Shown here: one piece after another, positions 1 through 11,276 of the stretch
Layout of the letters: the number at the start of each line of letters is the position of its first letter
Position numbering within the stretch: position 1 is the first letter of the stretch
Source: Pseudocercospora fijiensis CIRAD86
Taxonomy: Eukaryota; Ascomycota; Dothideomycetes; Mycosphaerellales; Mycosphaerellaceae
Assembly (NCBI RefSeq): GCF_000340215.1
Contig: NW_006921535.1
Coordinates: forward strand, 3,396,596 to 3,460,595
Reading direction: 5' to 3'
Length of the DNA stretch: 64,000 bases
Notes under the pieces: model-generated
What the model saw: the letters and a program-made list of their open reading frames with translations, nothing else
Told to the model about the DNA's origin: nothing
Database searches by the model: none
Translations under genes and position numbers: made by a program

Positions 1-1090
1 GGTTTAAAAGCTTAAGCTCGGTTACGAGAAATGCCTCCGCAGCTTCCTAAAGAGCACTAATTACCTTAGCCGTAAATCGTATACTAGACCGAAAATCTAA
101 TATAATTTCTCGGACGAGTCGCTAGAAGGGAGTCTTAGGGATTAAAAGCTCGGTCCTTCTTTTGTTTTAGAAAAGCCGGATCTAGCGAAGGGCAATAGTA
201 CCTAGTTTAAAGCGCCGCTTCTTTATCGTTAAGTCCTGCCTTATTCCCTTTCTTTTAATAGAAAGATAACTTTTCTTTGCGATAGTCTTTGTCCGCCTAC
301 TCTTTTTAGCCTTCTCCTATCTACCTATAGCCTTCTTATTTTTCGGTACTATTTTCCGAAGAACCCCCTTCCTTCGTATATACTACGGAGAGCCTTACTC
401 TTCCGATATCTCGTTCTCGCTATAGTCTCCCTATACTTAGCTTGCTTTATCCTTGCCCTTTAGCCTCTAAAGATATTTATCTACGCGTTTAGGCGACGAG
501 GGCATATCGGTAGGACCTAGAAAATTAATAAGTATATAATCGTAAGGAGACATTAATGCTTCTTATCTTCTAGAATAAATAGTCTTCTATTAAACCGCCT
601 TAGTAGGTTATCGTTAGATTCGAATAAAGGATAGTAGCTTAAGGAAGGGGAAGTAGCCGGCTTAGGAAGGCCCGAAGAGCCGAATCCTTAAGGTATGTTT
701 GTCTTTAAGAATATAGGGAAAGGGAAGAAGGAGAGGAAGAGCGAATAGAGAATTAGAAATAGTCCGTAGGTAAGCGGGGTCGGTTGCTATAGCAACTAGT
801 CTGTTTAGGTCCTAGGAATTCGAAATACATTTCGGATATATACCGGCTATATATACCGGCTATATTACCTTATACGTAAACGCTTCGTCTCCTTAAAGCT
901 ACTCTAAGCCTATATACGTTTCCGCTTCTCGACCCGGTATCGCCTTCTACCTCCGCCCTCCTCCTCTTCGTTATCGCTAATTAGGGTTTCGCTTAGACTA
1001 AATTTCGTATTCTCTTCGCGCTCCTAGGTTTCTTCGATCTTAAGGTTTTCTAATTCCTCGATTAACTCCTTTAATATAATCTTTAGTAAC
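1..1090. other. RIP-mutated repeat DNA, unresolved
   Basis: TA-rich DNA with very few CpA or TpG but many CpG, the pattern of RIP. It lies downstream (minus-strand sense) of the hAT transposase relic and may be its 3' flank or another decayed repeat. GCCGGCTAT-like short palindromic motifs occur near 845-865 and recur at about 2250, 3270, 4670 and 5230. No terminal repeat or protein family could be recognised. Confidence 0.6.
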
Positions 1091-3650
1091 CTACCTTAGC
1101 GATTTTAGTAGAGGAGATAGTATCGGAATACTATAATAGATTCGAAGGTAGTAGGCGAGTATATTCGATTAAAGCGGCCCTAGTAACGAGCGATACTAAA
1201 AGACCTCTTATAGCCTATACCTACGCTCGGGATAGCGAGGACGTCCTAAGCGACCGACGCTATCGTTAGAAACTTAGGCTCTAACCGCTACTATATAGCG
1301 AGAATATCGTCTCCGAATTCGTCTAGAAGACCGGTAAGATCTAGAGATTATTAGCCCTCTTTCCGAGCCTACGGATTTGTACTTACTCGCGCGCCGATAG
1401 AGATCGAACTCTTCTTTATTTACTTTAGTAGTTGCTTCCTCTTCTGCCTCTACTTCCTACCTATAAAACAGGTATAATGTCGGAGCCTTCTAAACCTTCT
1501 TTTTCTTTATAGGAGCTGCATTTAGACTAGTTTCTTTCCGACGCTCGTAGAATATCTTTTCTAGAATAGTCTAGTAATGCTTTAGCTATACCTCGTCCGC
1601 CTTCTATTCCGGCCTCTACTAGTATATATCCTTTTCTACCGGGTTAAGTAAGCACGTAACGCTATAGATATCCTCGAACGAGTCAAAGGTAGCACTATAA
1701 TATTTATATAACTTAGTATAGGAGGTGTCTATAGCTTTCGTTATAGCTACTTTCTAGGGAACGCTCTTCTTAGCTAGCTTAGCTACGGTTTCCTCGAGCT
1801 CGTTAAAGAGCTAGTTATAGTACGTAAAGATAAGGTAGATCGTCGGTCCTCGGGTTCTTCTAATCGTAGTAGTAACCTTCGCGTAATACTTACTAATATC
1901 GACGAGATACTCTGCTTAGCGCTATTCGGCGGCGGTAAGGCCGAGCTACTTAATATCCTCGGAACTCTAATAGATCTCGAGAGCGGTACGTAAAGTATAT
2001 CCCCTCGTAACTATATAGAAAGTCGAATCGAACTAGGTCTTAACGTCTTAGGTAAAACGGAGTAGGCGCTAAGGAGGCCGCTTTTACTATCGCTTATTCT
2101 ATACGATATTCTAGGCATCGGTTTTAGGGCGCTCGATTAGGTTCTTTTAAATAGCCTCGAATCGGTTATATCTCTATAAGCTCGAGTTCGTATATATTGC
2201 TAAACGACGAAGCTAGAGAAAAAGAGTTAGAACTATACTAGGTTGCCGGCTATAGGTGCCGGCTACGGACAAAAGTTATACCTTATATAAAACGAGAGCG
2301 AGGCTCTCTGCCTTATCCCGTCTTATTACTATAATAAGTTTCTCGACTTTCGACTTTGCTTTATCCTTATCTAGGATCTTCTATTAGTCGTCGTTTAATA
2401 GTACAATTTTAAGCGTCTTAAAGAGGGCTCGGATCGCGATTTAAACTATATAAGCGAGGTAGGGAAACTTCTATAGGGATGTAACTAACAACGACGTCGG
2501 CTCCGATTTAATAGGGCTAGGGCTATTAATAGGCTCCTCTTTATCGTTATTATCGTACGTATTATCGTGCGTATCCGGAATTGTAGCGAGCTTAATATTC
2601 GGAAGATTAAGCTAGATTATAGACCTTATAATCTCCTCTACGTACTCGACCCTATCGATATAATTAGTAATTTCAAAGATATATACGAGTGAATTATATA
2701 TACAACGCCTTATATAATGTTCGATTATTACTAGCATTATCCGTAGTAATCGAGATCAGTTTCGTTATTACGCTAACCCTATCTATTGCCGTATAGACAA
2801 GCTTCGCTATATCCTTACTAGTATAGGAACCTAGAATTTTAGGGAATCCGATTATAAGTTCCTAGAGTTTCTAATCCGAATTAATAAAGTATAGTATAAT
2901 CGAGAGGAAGGAGGCTCTTATAGTCCGGCTTAACTAGCTATCGATAGTAATAGCTACTCGGCGAGTATTACGGAGGATCTCCCGAATATTGTCTAACGTA
3001 GCCTCTTTGTTCTTTTCGAATATAATACGCTAGGTTATCGCGCCGAGAAATAGGGGAGAGTAGTTTATAAGATATAGGTATGTCTTCTATATAGACTCCC
3101 TTTCGTAGAAGTCTTCCGGAAGACCGTTTATAGCTAGCATTTCGTTTACTAGTTACTTAAAGTCTTCGGGGGAGAAATCGGTAGCCTTTAATCCTAGAGC
3201 TTCCTTAAGCGTAGCCTATAATAATTAGCTAGACCTCTACGGTTAATTTAAGTAGCCGGAATCTATAGCTAGAATCTATAGCCGGTAGCTATAGCCGGCA
3301 TTTTAGAAGACGTACCTCTTTCTAGAACGCTATATCTATATTAACTCTCCTCTCTCCTTAAGATTCCCGATACCGTTTAGAATAGAGATAGTTCGTAGGC
3401 GATAAGTTCCTATCCCCTAGTTTCGGGTATTTTAAGATTGAACTATAGAAGTTGCAGACAATTACTAGTTAACCTTTAAGTCGAGAAGTCGTATAACGGT
3501 ACAATGCCCCCTCTATAAAGAACTTCTAGAATATATCCGTTCGCTCCTTACTCCCCTATCGTATCGAGTACTTCCGGAGTTTACACTCCTTTAAACATAA
3601 GTATAAAGGGAACTATATCTTATAGACCTATTAATTAAACTGCTCTATAT
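1090..3650 (-). pseudogene. hAT-family DNA transposase, RIP-inactivated
   Basis: On the minus strand a decayed transposase is readable through TAG/TAA codons. Around 2630-3010 the RNase H-like core shows the hAT pattern: an IDSW-type block, then a GFP...L..H(Y)TS stretch, then TTDNASNN (2724-2741 encodes the DNASNN part). Around 1130-1370 the hATC dimerisation region is visible (DILAI..WW....P.L...A.D.LAIPS.G...RSFS.AR). The core, the middle part and hATC lie in different frames, so at least two indels exist besides the stops. Start and end are approximate and the N-terminal zinc finger could not be confirmed. Family assignment rests on the DNASNN and hATC motifs and their order. The element is dead. 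Confidence 0.78.
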
Positions 3651-5600
3651 ACTCGGGTTTCTAAAGATACGCCTAGCTAGCCTTTTCGAAGATTTCCGGG
3701 TTAATACTCGATATTCTTATATCTCCGAACAACCTTCTACTTAGACTCCGTAAAGGTAAGGACTAGGTAGTAGTACCCTATAATGAATTCCTACTACTAG
3801 GATTCGGAGAGGATAAATCTAGCCCTAATCGTCGTCTAGGACTTAATAGGCTCGAAGGTAAGTATACGACCTCCTTTCGACGTTGTCGTAATCTCGCTCG
3901 TATACTAGACTGTTTCGACTATCGTCTCGTTATTACCCTTCCTAGTATAGCGCCTAGTATATATACAATGTCGGTCGGTATGTTTTAAGGTTTCGTACGG
4001 TAAGGTAAGGACTTAGGAGTAGTAGATATATACTAGTAGCTATAGGGAAACACCCTTTCTTTTATAGCATCGTATCGTTAGGAATAGCTAGGTAGTAAAT
4101 AGCTAGCTACCTTTTTTTTTGTTTCCTAGCTACCTAACTACTAGATTTTTTTTCCTAGCTACCCTAGCTAGCCTAACTACTAGAATTTCTTTCCTAGCTA
4201 CCCTAACTACCTGAATTTTGCCTTCTATACGGCGGCTCTCTCCTACTAACGGAACCGAGCTACTATATCTAACGAATCTAAGCTCGTTTTTAGTCTTAAT
4301 CTATCCTCTTTCGGTATAAGACACTCGACAAGCAAATGCTTAGGCCGAGTCTAACTACGAAACCTAAGACTAACTAATAGCTCTATTAACTAATCCTAAT
4401 CCTCGAACTCCTTCCGCTTCTTAGTAAAGATCTTAAAGAGCGCTCGAGCTTCTTCGGGTACCTGCGGAGTAGTCGAGATAAAGCCGTATCGCTAAAATAG
4501 GTAATCCTTCGGAGGCTTATATAGAGATTTAGAGAATTCTAATACTAACCTATCCTACTAGCAGCTTAGATTCCGGATATAAGCCCTCTCTGCCTTAGTA
4601 AAGATTTTATATAGCAGTAGTACTCTGCCTTCGAGAAACGCTTTCTATTTAACTATTAGTATCTGCCGGCTACGAACGCCGGCTATATATGCCGAGTATA
4701 GAATAATTACCTATACCCCTTCCTCCTATAGTAATACTTCTGCCGTCCCTAGATACCTAGCCCCGATCGTATTAATCGCAAGCTACTTTGCCTTTATAGA
4801 CGTAAAGGCTTCGCTCTAATACTAATAAAGAAACTTCTACTCTATATCGAGGATATAAAGACGACTAGTCTCGATTCCAATCCTTACTAGCTTTTCGTAG
4901 TAGCTTTAACTATAATTTTCTAGATTGATAGGACTTATACCTTAGCCCTTTACTAGTATCTCGTCTCTTTAACTATACTCGATCTACTCCTAGCGCTTAT
5001 CGTCTATAGCGTTAGGCCCTAAGACTATACCTATTACTAGATCGACGTATAGTATCTCCTCGCTTTTTTTAGTTCCTTTATTCGTAGTATTAAGCTCTAT
5101 CGCGGTATCCTAAACTCTAGCATTGTTGTTCTCGGCTATCTAAATATCTCCGTTACTATCGGTCGTATCGATAGAGGTAGCGGCTATAGGTCTAAATGCT
5201 ATTAGTTAACGTATTAAAGAAAAATATGCCGGCTATAGCTGCCGGCTACGGCTGCCGGCTATAGCTACTAGCTACGGCCGCTAGCTAGATTGACTTACGC
5301 TACTAGAACTTTACGCTCGAAAACTAGCCGCAATTCTTTCCTCCTCTTAGCCTTCTCTTAGGTTGTCTTCTTATTCTAACCTTTACTTTTTTCTATAGGC
5401 GCTAGCTATCGATAGAATGCCTTATTCCGCGCCTTTCTTCTCTTATCCTTAGCTCTTTTATCCTTATCTATCTTGTCCTTTCTCTCGCGGTCTCGTACGG
5501 AATTCTTCTTCGTAGAGTACTCCTTTTTAGTCTTACGCTTTTTGGTTAGACGCTTAGGTAAAACAAACTCGCGGTCTTTAGTTCTATCTTCTATTTAGCG
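3650..5600. other. RIP-mutated repeat DNA with possible minus-strand coding
   Basis: Continuation of the mutated block. Minus-strand frames in about 4200-4900 run long with only TAG/TAA interruptions, and 5390-5600 would encode a Lys/Arg-rich stretch on the minus strand, but no family was recognised. RIP-depleted TG makes TGA rare in every frame, so openness alone is weak evidence here. Confidence 0.4.
4125..4219. repeat. Imperfect tandem repeat, three copies
   Basis: About three copies, 27-40 bp each, share the core CCTAGCTACCCTAACTAC followed by a T-rich spacer (starts near 4125, 4153 and 4193). The array lies upstream, in minus-strand sense, of the hAT transposase relic and could be subterminal repeats of that transposon, but no matching inverted end was found on the other side. 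Confidence 0.6.
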
Positions 5601-5770
5601 CGCGGCGCGCTTCTCTCTTGCTATTGTAAGGGAAAGGGGCGGGGGCGTAGCGTATAGTAGTTGTTATCGGTATAGGTATAGAGGAAGAAGTTAAAAGTAT
5701 AAGAATATCGCGAAGCCCTAATTGTTACCGCCTACGTAACGTTATATAGGTAAGCTTTCGTAACTATAGT

Positions 5771-6056
5771 AACTACGTCCCGGTAATAGCAACTACGCCC
5801 TAGTAACGGCAACTACGCCCTAGCAACGGTAACTACGCCCTAGCAACGGTAATAAAGCGTAGTAAATACAACCTAGTAACTATTATAGCCGGCAATCGTA
5901 GCCGGTAGTCGAATAAGAGTGTCCTTATAGCAAAACTACGCCCTAGCAACGGTAACTACGCCCTAGTAACGGCAAAAGAGCGTAGTAAATATAATAGAGT
6001 TACTATTATAGCCGGCAATCGTAGCCGGCAGTCGAATAAGAGTGTCCTTATAGTAA
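5771..6056. repeat. 20-bp minisatellite and 123-bp tandem dimer
   Basis: A 20-bp unit (AACTACGCCCTAGCAACGGT and variants) occurs four times at 5771-5850. A longer unit that includes two of these copies starts at 5811 and again at 5934, a period of 123 bp. The second copy ends near 6056. Both long copies contain an AGCCGGCAATCGTAGCCGG palindrome-like segment. Copies differ mostly by C/T and G/A changes. Function unknown; it lies just before the mutated reading frame at 6.2-8.1 kb and may be a regulatory end of that element. Confidence 0.85.
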
Positions 6057-6189
6057 AACTAATATAGTCTCTAGTTTAAACTAGGAATCTATATAGTTCG
6101 AAAAAACCAAACCGGAACTAGGGAGCTAGTTCGCCGCTAAGAAACTAAACTATATACGTTTAGTAGTTCGGAAACCGAACTACTACGGG

Positions 6190-8150
6190 GTCTAAAAAAT
6201 AAGATATTAGACAAGCCTACCGATTACGCCGAGCCTATCGATAGCGCCGATCCTACTATCTACGATAAGCCTACTAACGATACCGAGGATAATTAGGACT
6301 CTATATAAGCCGATACTAAGGACGCTAACGTTTAGGACCTTATATAAGCCGAGGACTATATCGATAACGCTAGCGACGTATCTACTATCGACGACGCGAT
6401 AGATACGTCTAAGAGATAAAAGGAGGACGACGATAAGGACGACGCCCTAATAGATATAAAAGGGAAGAAGCAGCGCTATAGAGCGGCTAGAGTAGCTAAG
6501 ATAAATAAGGGTAAGGTAGATAAGGACGACAATTAGGAAGACGCCCTAGCTATTATAGATAAGAAGAAGGTACGCTATAGAGCGGTTAATATAGATAAGG
6601 ATAAGAACTTCTAGCGCTCTAGTATATAGTATACTAGTATAGAAGACTAGTTAGAGTCGCAGTATTAAGCTAATATAGTAGTACTAATATATAATACGCT
6701 AGGATTTAAGATAATAGATTATATACTACTAATAGGCACTCGCTTATCTAACTTTAAATTAGGAATAATATACCGCAAGGTCGACAATACGACTATCGGC
6801 TTAAAGGATCTTAGAAAGTAGTATACGTACTCCGTCGAGGCATAGGGATATCTACGCTCTAAGCGTAAGCTAATTAGCCCGCTATACTTATACTACGAGT
6901 AGCATCCTAACGGAATATATAAGATTGCTACTATTGCCTATTATACTATACTTATAGGTAGCGGCACCTTCCGCTATAAGGCCCTAGATTAGGTTACCTA
7001 GACGCATATCGATAACGTAAGCAACTAAGCGATAATTACGACTATAATACCGCTAGATATTAAAGGCGAAACTAAGCTAGTTATCTCCTTACGCTAATAG
7101 TAGGCGCGCTAGCGGAAGTACTATAAGGACCTAAACTACGACCTATATAAGAAGTAGCTCTAAATTATTTCCCTGTCTTAGCTTACCTTTAAGGCCGCTA
7201 TAGTAGAGTAGCTAACGGAGATCGATATCGTAGTAATCCTAGACTACGCCCTTGCAAATATATAGGCCTATAATACGACTAACGAAGACAGTATACCGAC
7301 GGATATCGCGCTCGACTATTTCCTACGTATAGCGCATCTTTAGCTATAAATAGGCTATATGCCGAGCGTAGACCGCGATTAGGTTGCTACTCGTAATAAG
7401 AAGGGCCTACTACTAAAAGATATTAAGTACGATTACGCTATAGAGGACGTAGATCTAGTAAAGCTATACCGCGGACTAGGGCGTATAGGGATTATAGGAC
7501 GATACTAGTCGCTTACCGACGAGCAACGCGCCGACCTATACCTTTACCTACTAGACGAGCTCGCTATAGCTATTAAGTCTAAGACTCTCGTTAGTACCGC
7601 GGCTGCTAATAAAGAAGCGCTAGCTACGCCGCAACTATTAGAGAAGCGTAAGACTAAGTCTCGGTATAGCGCCGCTAACGCTAGTACCCTCGCCCTAGCC
7701 TCTAAGGGCAAAGGTAAGGCTTTCCCCCTACTAAAAGGCAAGGACAAGACTAAGCTACTAAAAATCTAGACAGGCTAACCCTTCGTACGCACCTTATCCC
7801 TACTAGCCTCGGCATCTGCCTCGATGCCTATACCTAAGACGCTAAAGCAAGTCTAGTATATTAGTATACGGAAGATATAAGATAAAAGCGGCAGAGCGAA
7901 GCGTAAGCAGGCTAGCACTAGTACTAGCGAGATATCTAACTAGAAGAGACGACGCTAGTACGCAAACTTCTTAACTAGCTCCGATACTAAGGCTATACTA
8001 AAGTCGGCTACTAAGAAGACGCGCGCTAAACTAGTAGACTTAGACTAAGGAGAGGAGGATATACTCGAGACGTATAAGAACGTATAATACGAATACAAGC
8101 GATAAGGAAAACGAGCAAAAGCGGAAGGAGTATATAAGAAGGGGTTTAGC
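6190..8150 (+). pseudogene. Unrecognised mobile-element-like protein, RIP-mutated
   Basis: One plus-strand frame (codon start at 6210) stays protein-like for about 650 codons, interrupted only by TAG and TAA. The first 130 codons are strongly acidic (Asp/Glu with Asp-Ala repeats) and contain two related segments near 6475 and 6570 (KKxRYRAA type). The centre is hydrophobic with many Tyr codons, probably former His and Cys. The last 200 codons are Lys/Arg-rich with nuclear-localisation-like KRKQ and KKTRAK strings. No reverse transcriptase, integrase, transposase or helicase motif was recognised. It precedes a truncated gypsy element and follows a tandem array. It could be the single protein of an unknown DNA transposon or a gag-like protein. 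Confidence 0.55.
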
Positions 8151-8304
8151 TAATATAGTACGCTAGCCTTCGTTCTGTCGGATAGGGGTACTATTACGGC
8201 AGGGACGGTACGCTAGCTAAGCCCGGTATATACTTTCCGTAGAACCGTAGATACTTACTCTAATACTATACTATAGTACGTCTACTAATTCATCCCTTGC
8301 GCGA
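8151..8304. other. Junction between unknown repeat and truncated gypsy element
   Basis: RIP-mutated DNA without similarity that I can see to the complete family-A element at 26812-33934. Clear similarity starts at about 8305 (GCTATTAATATAGC). The breakpoint falls inside the integrase region, so the gypsy copy was either truncated here or interrupted by the repeat to the left. Confidence 0.5.
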
Positions 8305-10750
8305 TAGCTATTAATATAGCAGAGGCGCTATAGAATAATATCTTCTATATCTATTAGGGAACCCCTAAGGGGATAGTGTCTAATCGTAGATCGATACTAA
8401 CATTGCATTATTAGAGCGAGATATGCCTATAGCTAAGACTAAAGCATCGGCTATTAATAGCCTTCTATCTATAGACTAACGGTTAAATAGAGAGGCAGAA
8501 TGCTACCCTATAGTAGTACCTGCGTAGCTATATTAATAAGAACCCCGAGGATTAGGTTAACCTCCTATAGCCTATAGAATTTATATATAACAATAGTATA
8601 TATTTATTAACTAAGGTTTCGCTATATATAGCTATAATAGGCTAAAACGCTACCTTACCGGAGGACCTATTTACCTCGCTCGAGGCCGAGCGTAAGGAAA
8701 GGGAAGCGCGTTAAGTACTAGAGACACTAGCGGCAATAGAACGTATCTAGAAGATACGGGAGATCTATACTAAGATAGTTAAGAAGCTAATAAAGGCTTA
8801 AGAGTACTAAAAGACCTACTACGATAAGCGCTATATACTAATAACCTTTAAACAAGGCGATATAGTTATACTTAGTACGAAGAACCTCCGTATCCGTAAA
8901 CACCTATTACCTAATAGCAAAACAAGGCCTAAGCTCGTACTAAGATATATTAGCCTATTCCGCATTCGAGAAGTTAAGGGCTCCTCTGCATAGGCCTACT
9001 AGTTATAGCTTCCTCCTTATTATACTATCTATAACACCTTCTACGTATCCCTTCTTAAGCCGTACTACCTACGCGAAGGGGATAAAGCACCTGCTAAATC
9101 CGAGGATATACTAGCTAATAGCGAAGAGCTATAGTCTATAGAACGTATTCTAAAGTACCGGACTAGGTAAGGCAAGAAGGAATACCTCTTAAGATAGTAG
9201 GGCTATTTACCTAAATAGGACTCGTAGGAAGCTAAAGGCTCCTTTAAGGATATAGCTAAGTTGTTAGATAAGTATTAGACTAGTATAAAGAACAAGAAGA
9301 AGGCTAAGGGCCTATAATGTCGCCTAGGAATAATACTACCCCTAGGGTACTATTAGCTAACTAATTAGAGGCCGGCAAACTAGGACAATAAGACTATATT
9401 ACTATCGTAAACGCGCACTAAGTGTTAATAAGCGCGCTATAACGCGTCGACTAATTATATACTCTTTTAAGGGTTCTACCCCTTTACTAACGCAATAAGG
9501 CCCTTCTTTTAGTATTTAGGTTTCTCTCTTAATCCTTTATTCTATTAAGGCTCTAAGGCCTAGTCGGTCGGCGATAACGGCGCGCGCGCGTAGGAATAGT
9601 AACAATAATAATAATAACGGCGTTACGCCTATACTAAAGGGCAGTATAGCTAGCGCGGCTATATTAGTAATAGTATTGCGGAGTATATTACTAGTTAGAG
9701 CGTCGCTAGTCGAAGAAGGAAATTAAAAGCAAGGTAAAGTTAGCGCTAAGACGACTAGCGCCGCTATTATTAATATTACCTACTCGCTACTATTACTAAC
9801 CTTACCTACACTACGAGCCTAGAGCACTATACTAACTAAGTTAAAGATTAAACCTACTAAGGGTTAATTAAAACTTTAAGCCGCTTAAAAGATTAAGCGA
9901 CTAATAGACTAACTAAGGGCAAAACTATAGAGCTAAGCTAGCTAGGGTCGATCTTATAGATAATAGATTACTCCTCGATCTTTCTAATCCTTTAAGCGAG
10001 GCGAACCTTAACTATTATACTTATAATAGCCTTTACCTATAGAAACTAGACGAGCTATATTTTTTCTAAAAAGATAAAATAAGATTAACAATTAAAGGCT
10101 ACTAAACCTAACTAATTAGAGCTAGTAAAACTACGATAGTAAATAATAGCCCTCGTAATAATAAGAATAACCCTCGGAGCGGACATTACTAGGTCTTTTA
10201 AGAGTAGACGCAAAGAACTCGGTATAATATTACTTAGAACGGAGGTAGGGCCACAATACCTCGCATATCTACCTATTATAGTAGGGAAGACGCGCTTCTA
10301 TTATAATTAGTCGAAGGCTCTTAATTCTTATAAATATATATTACTTTATAGTTTATTATATATAGGGATAGCGTAGTTAGAGTTATATATTATACTATAT
10401 TAGAGGTAAGGTTTAATATAGTTATATAATTAGGTAGTTAAGTGTTTAATTTAGCGCGGGCTAAGTAGCTTATTAGACTTGCTAAGTTAGTAGTAATAGA
10501 GGTTATAGAATATAGATAGGCTACGAGGGCGCGGCCTTTAGAAAGGAAGCGTATATTAGGGCTAAAGAGGCTATACGTAATTAGTATATAACTAGGCTAA
10601 GTAAAGCTAGGGTCTTAGTACCTTAGGTAGGGCTTAGCGCTTAGCGTTAGGCTAACTAGCTAGCCTTCCTCCTTCTCCTCCTAGACCTCTATCGAATACT
10701 ACTTGTACCTACTACTACCCTATCTACCTACTAATATAACCCTTCTTATA
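8305..10750 (+). mobile_element. Ty3/gypsy family A, 5'-truncated copy (integrase end, 3' UTR, LTR)
   Basis: This stretch is co-linear with 31540-33934 of the complete family-A element: the C-terminal half of integrase and the pol end (to about 9315), a non-coding 3' region, then the 3' LTR. The frame is closed by many TAG/TAA codons. The gag, protease and reverse transcriptase parts are missing on the left. No target duplication can be tested because the 5' end is gone. Confidence 0.85.
10554..10750 (+). repeat. 3' LTR of truncated family-A element
   Basis: 197 bp, aligned end to end with the LTRs at 26812-27008 and 33739-33934. The expected TG start reads TA and the CA end reads TA, both RIP-type changes. 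It contains the ATCGAATAC block that pairs with the primer-binding site in the complete copy. Confidence 0.85.
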
Positions 10751-11276
10751 CTTACTTAGCAACCTATTCGAGCGGTTAATAGTATAGCTCTAGCGCTAGA
10801 GCGTATCTATTAACCTAGAGCGTATACTACACGGTCTACTGCTAGATTAGGCCTTCTTAGCTACCTATTATAGCCTGGAGCGTCACCAAGAGCCAGCTGC
10901 GCAACCCTTCTATTGGCACGTAATACGCGATTCGTGCTGCCGAGACGAGACCCACATGGCGTCTTGAGAATGAGCAAGTTGAGTTCCGCTCGTTCGCGTC
11001 GCCGCAATTCAACAAAGGACGGCGACTCTGTTCTGTAGGCTGTGAGAGGCAAGTACGACCTGTGAACCTGATTCCCCAACATCTCTCCAGCAGCTGCTAT
11101 TCTTGACTGCATCCTCCTCTCAAACTGAGCTGGCCATCCTCACCACTCGTCCCCAGAACACAGCGACCGCATATGGCCACGGCATGCCAATAAGCGGAAT
11201 TCGAGTGCGCCAAGCCCACATTCCACAGCGAGCACCCGACGACCTCTGATCTTGGCCCGTCGTAACTCTGCTGTCC
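10751..11276 (+). promoter_or_regulatory. RIP boundary and upstream region of the ferric reductase gene
   Basis: The first 110-120 bp still look RIP-mutated; normal composition begins at about 10870. The remaining 400 bp are the promoter and leader of the reductase gene. A CCAAT pentamer lies at 11187-11191, about 86 bp before the ATG. I saw no ATCWGATAA site of the kind bound by iron-responsive GATA repressors of other ascomycetes. The ATG sits in a good context (TGTCCATGG). Confidence 0.5.

Noticed and set aside
4125..4219. CRISPR-like or clustered repeat array
   Set aside because: Units are directly adjacent, imperfect, and in a fungal transposon context; no spacers.
7544..7747. Minus-strand open frame of 67 codons
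   Set aside because: It is opposite to the better-supported plus-strand mutated frame at 6190-8150.
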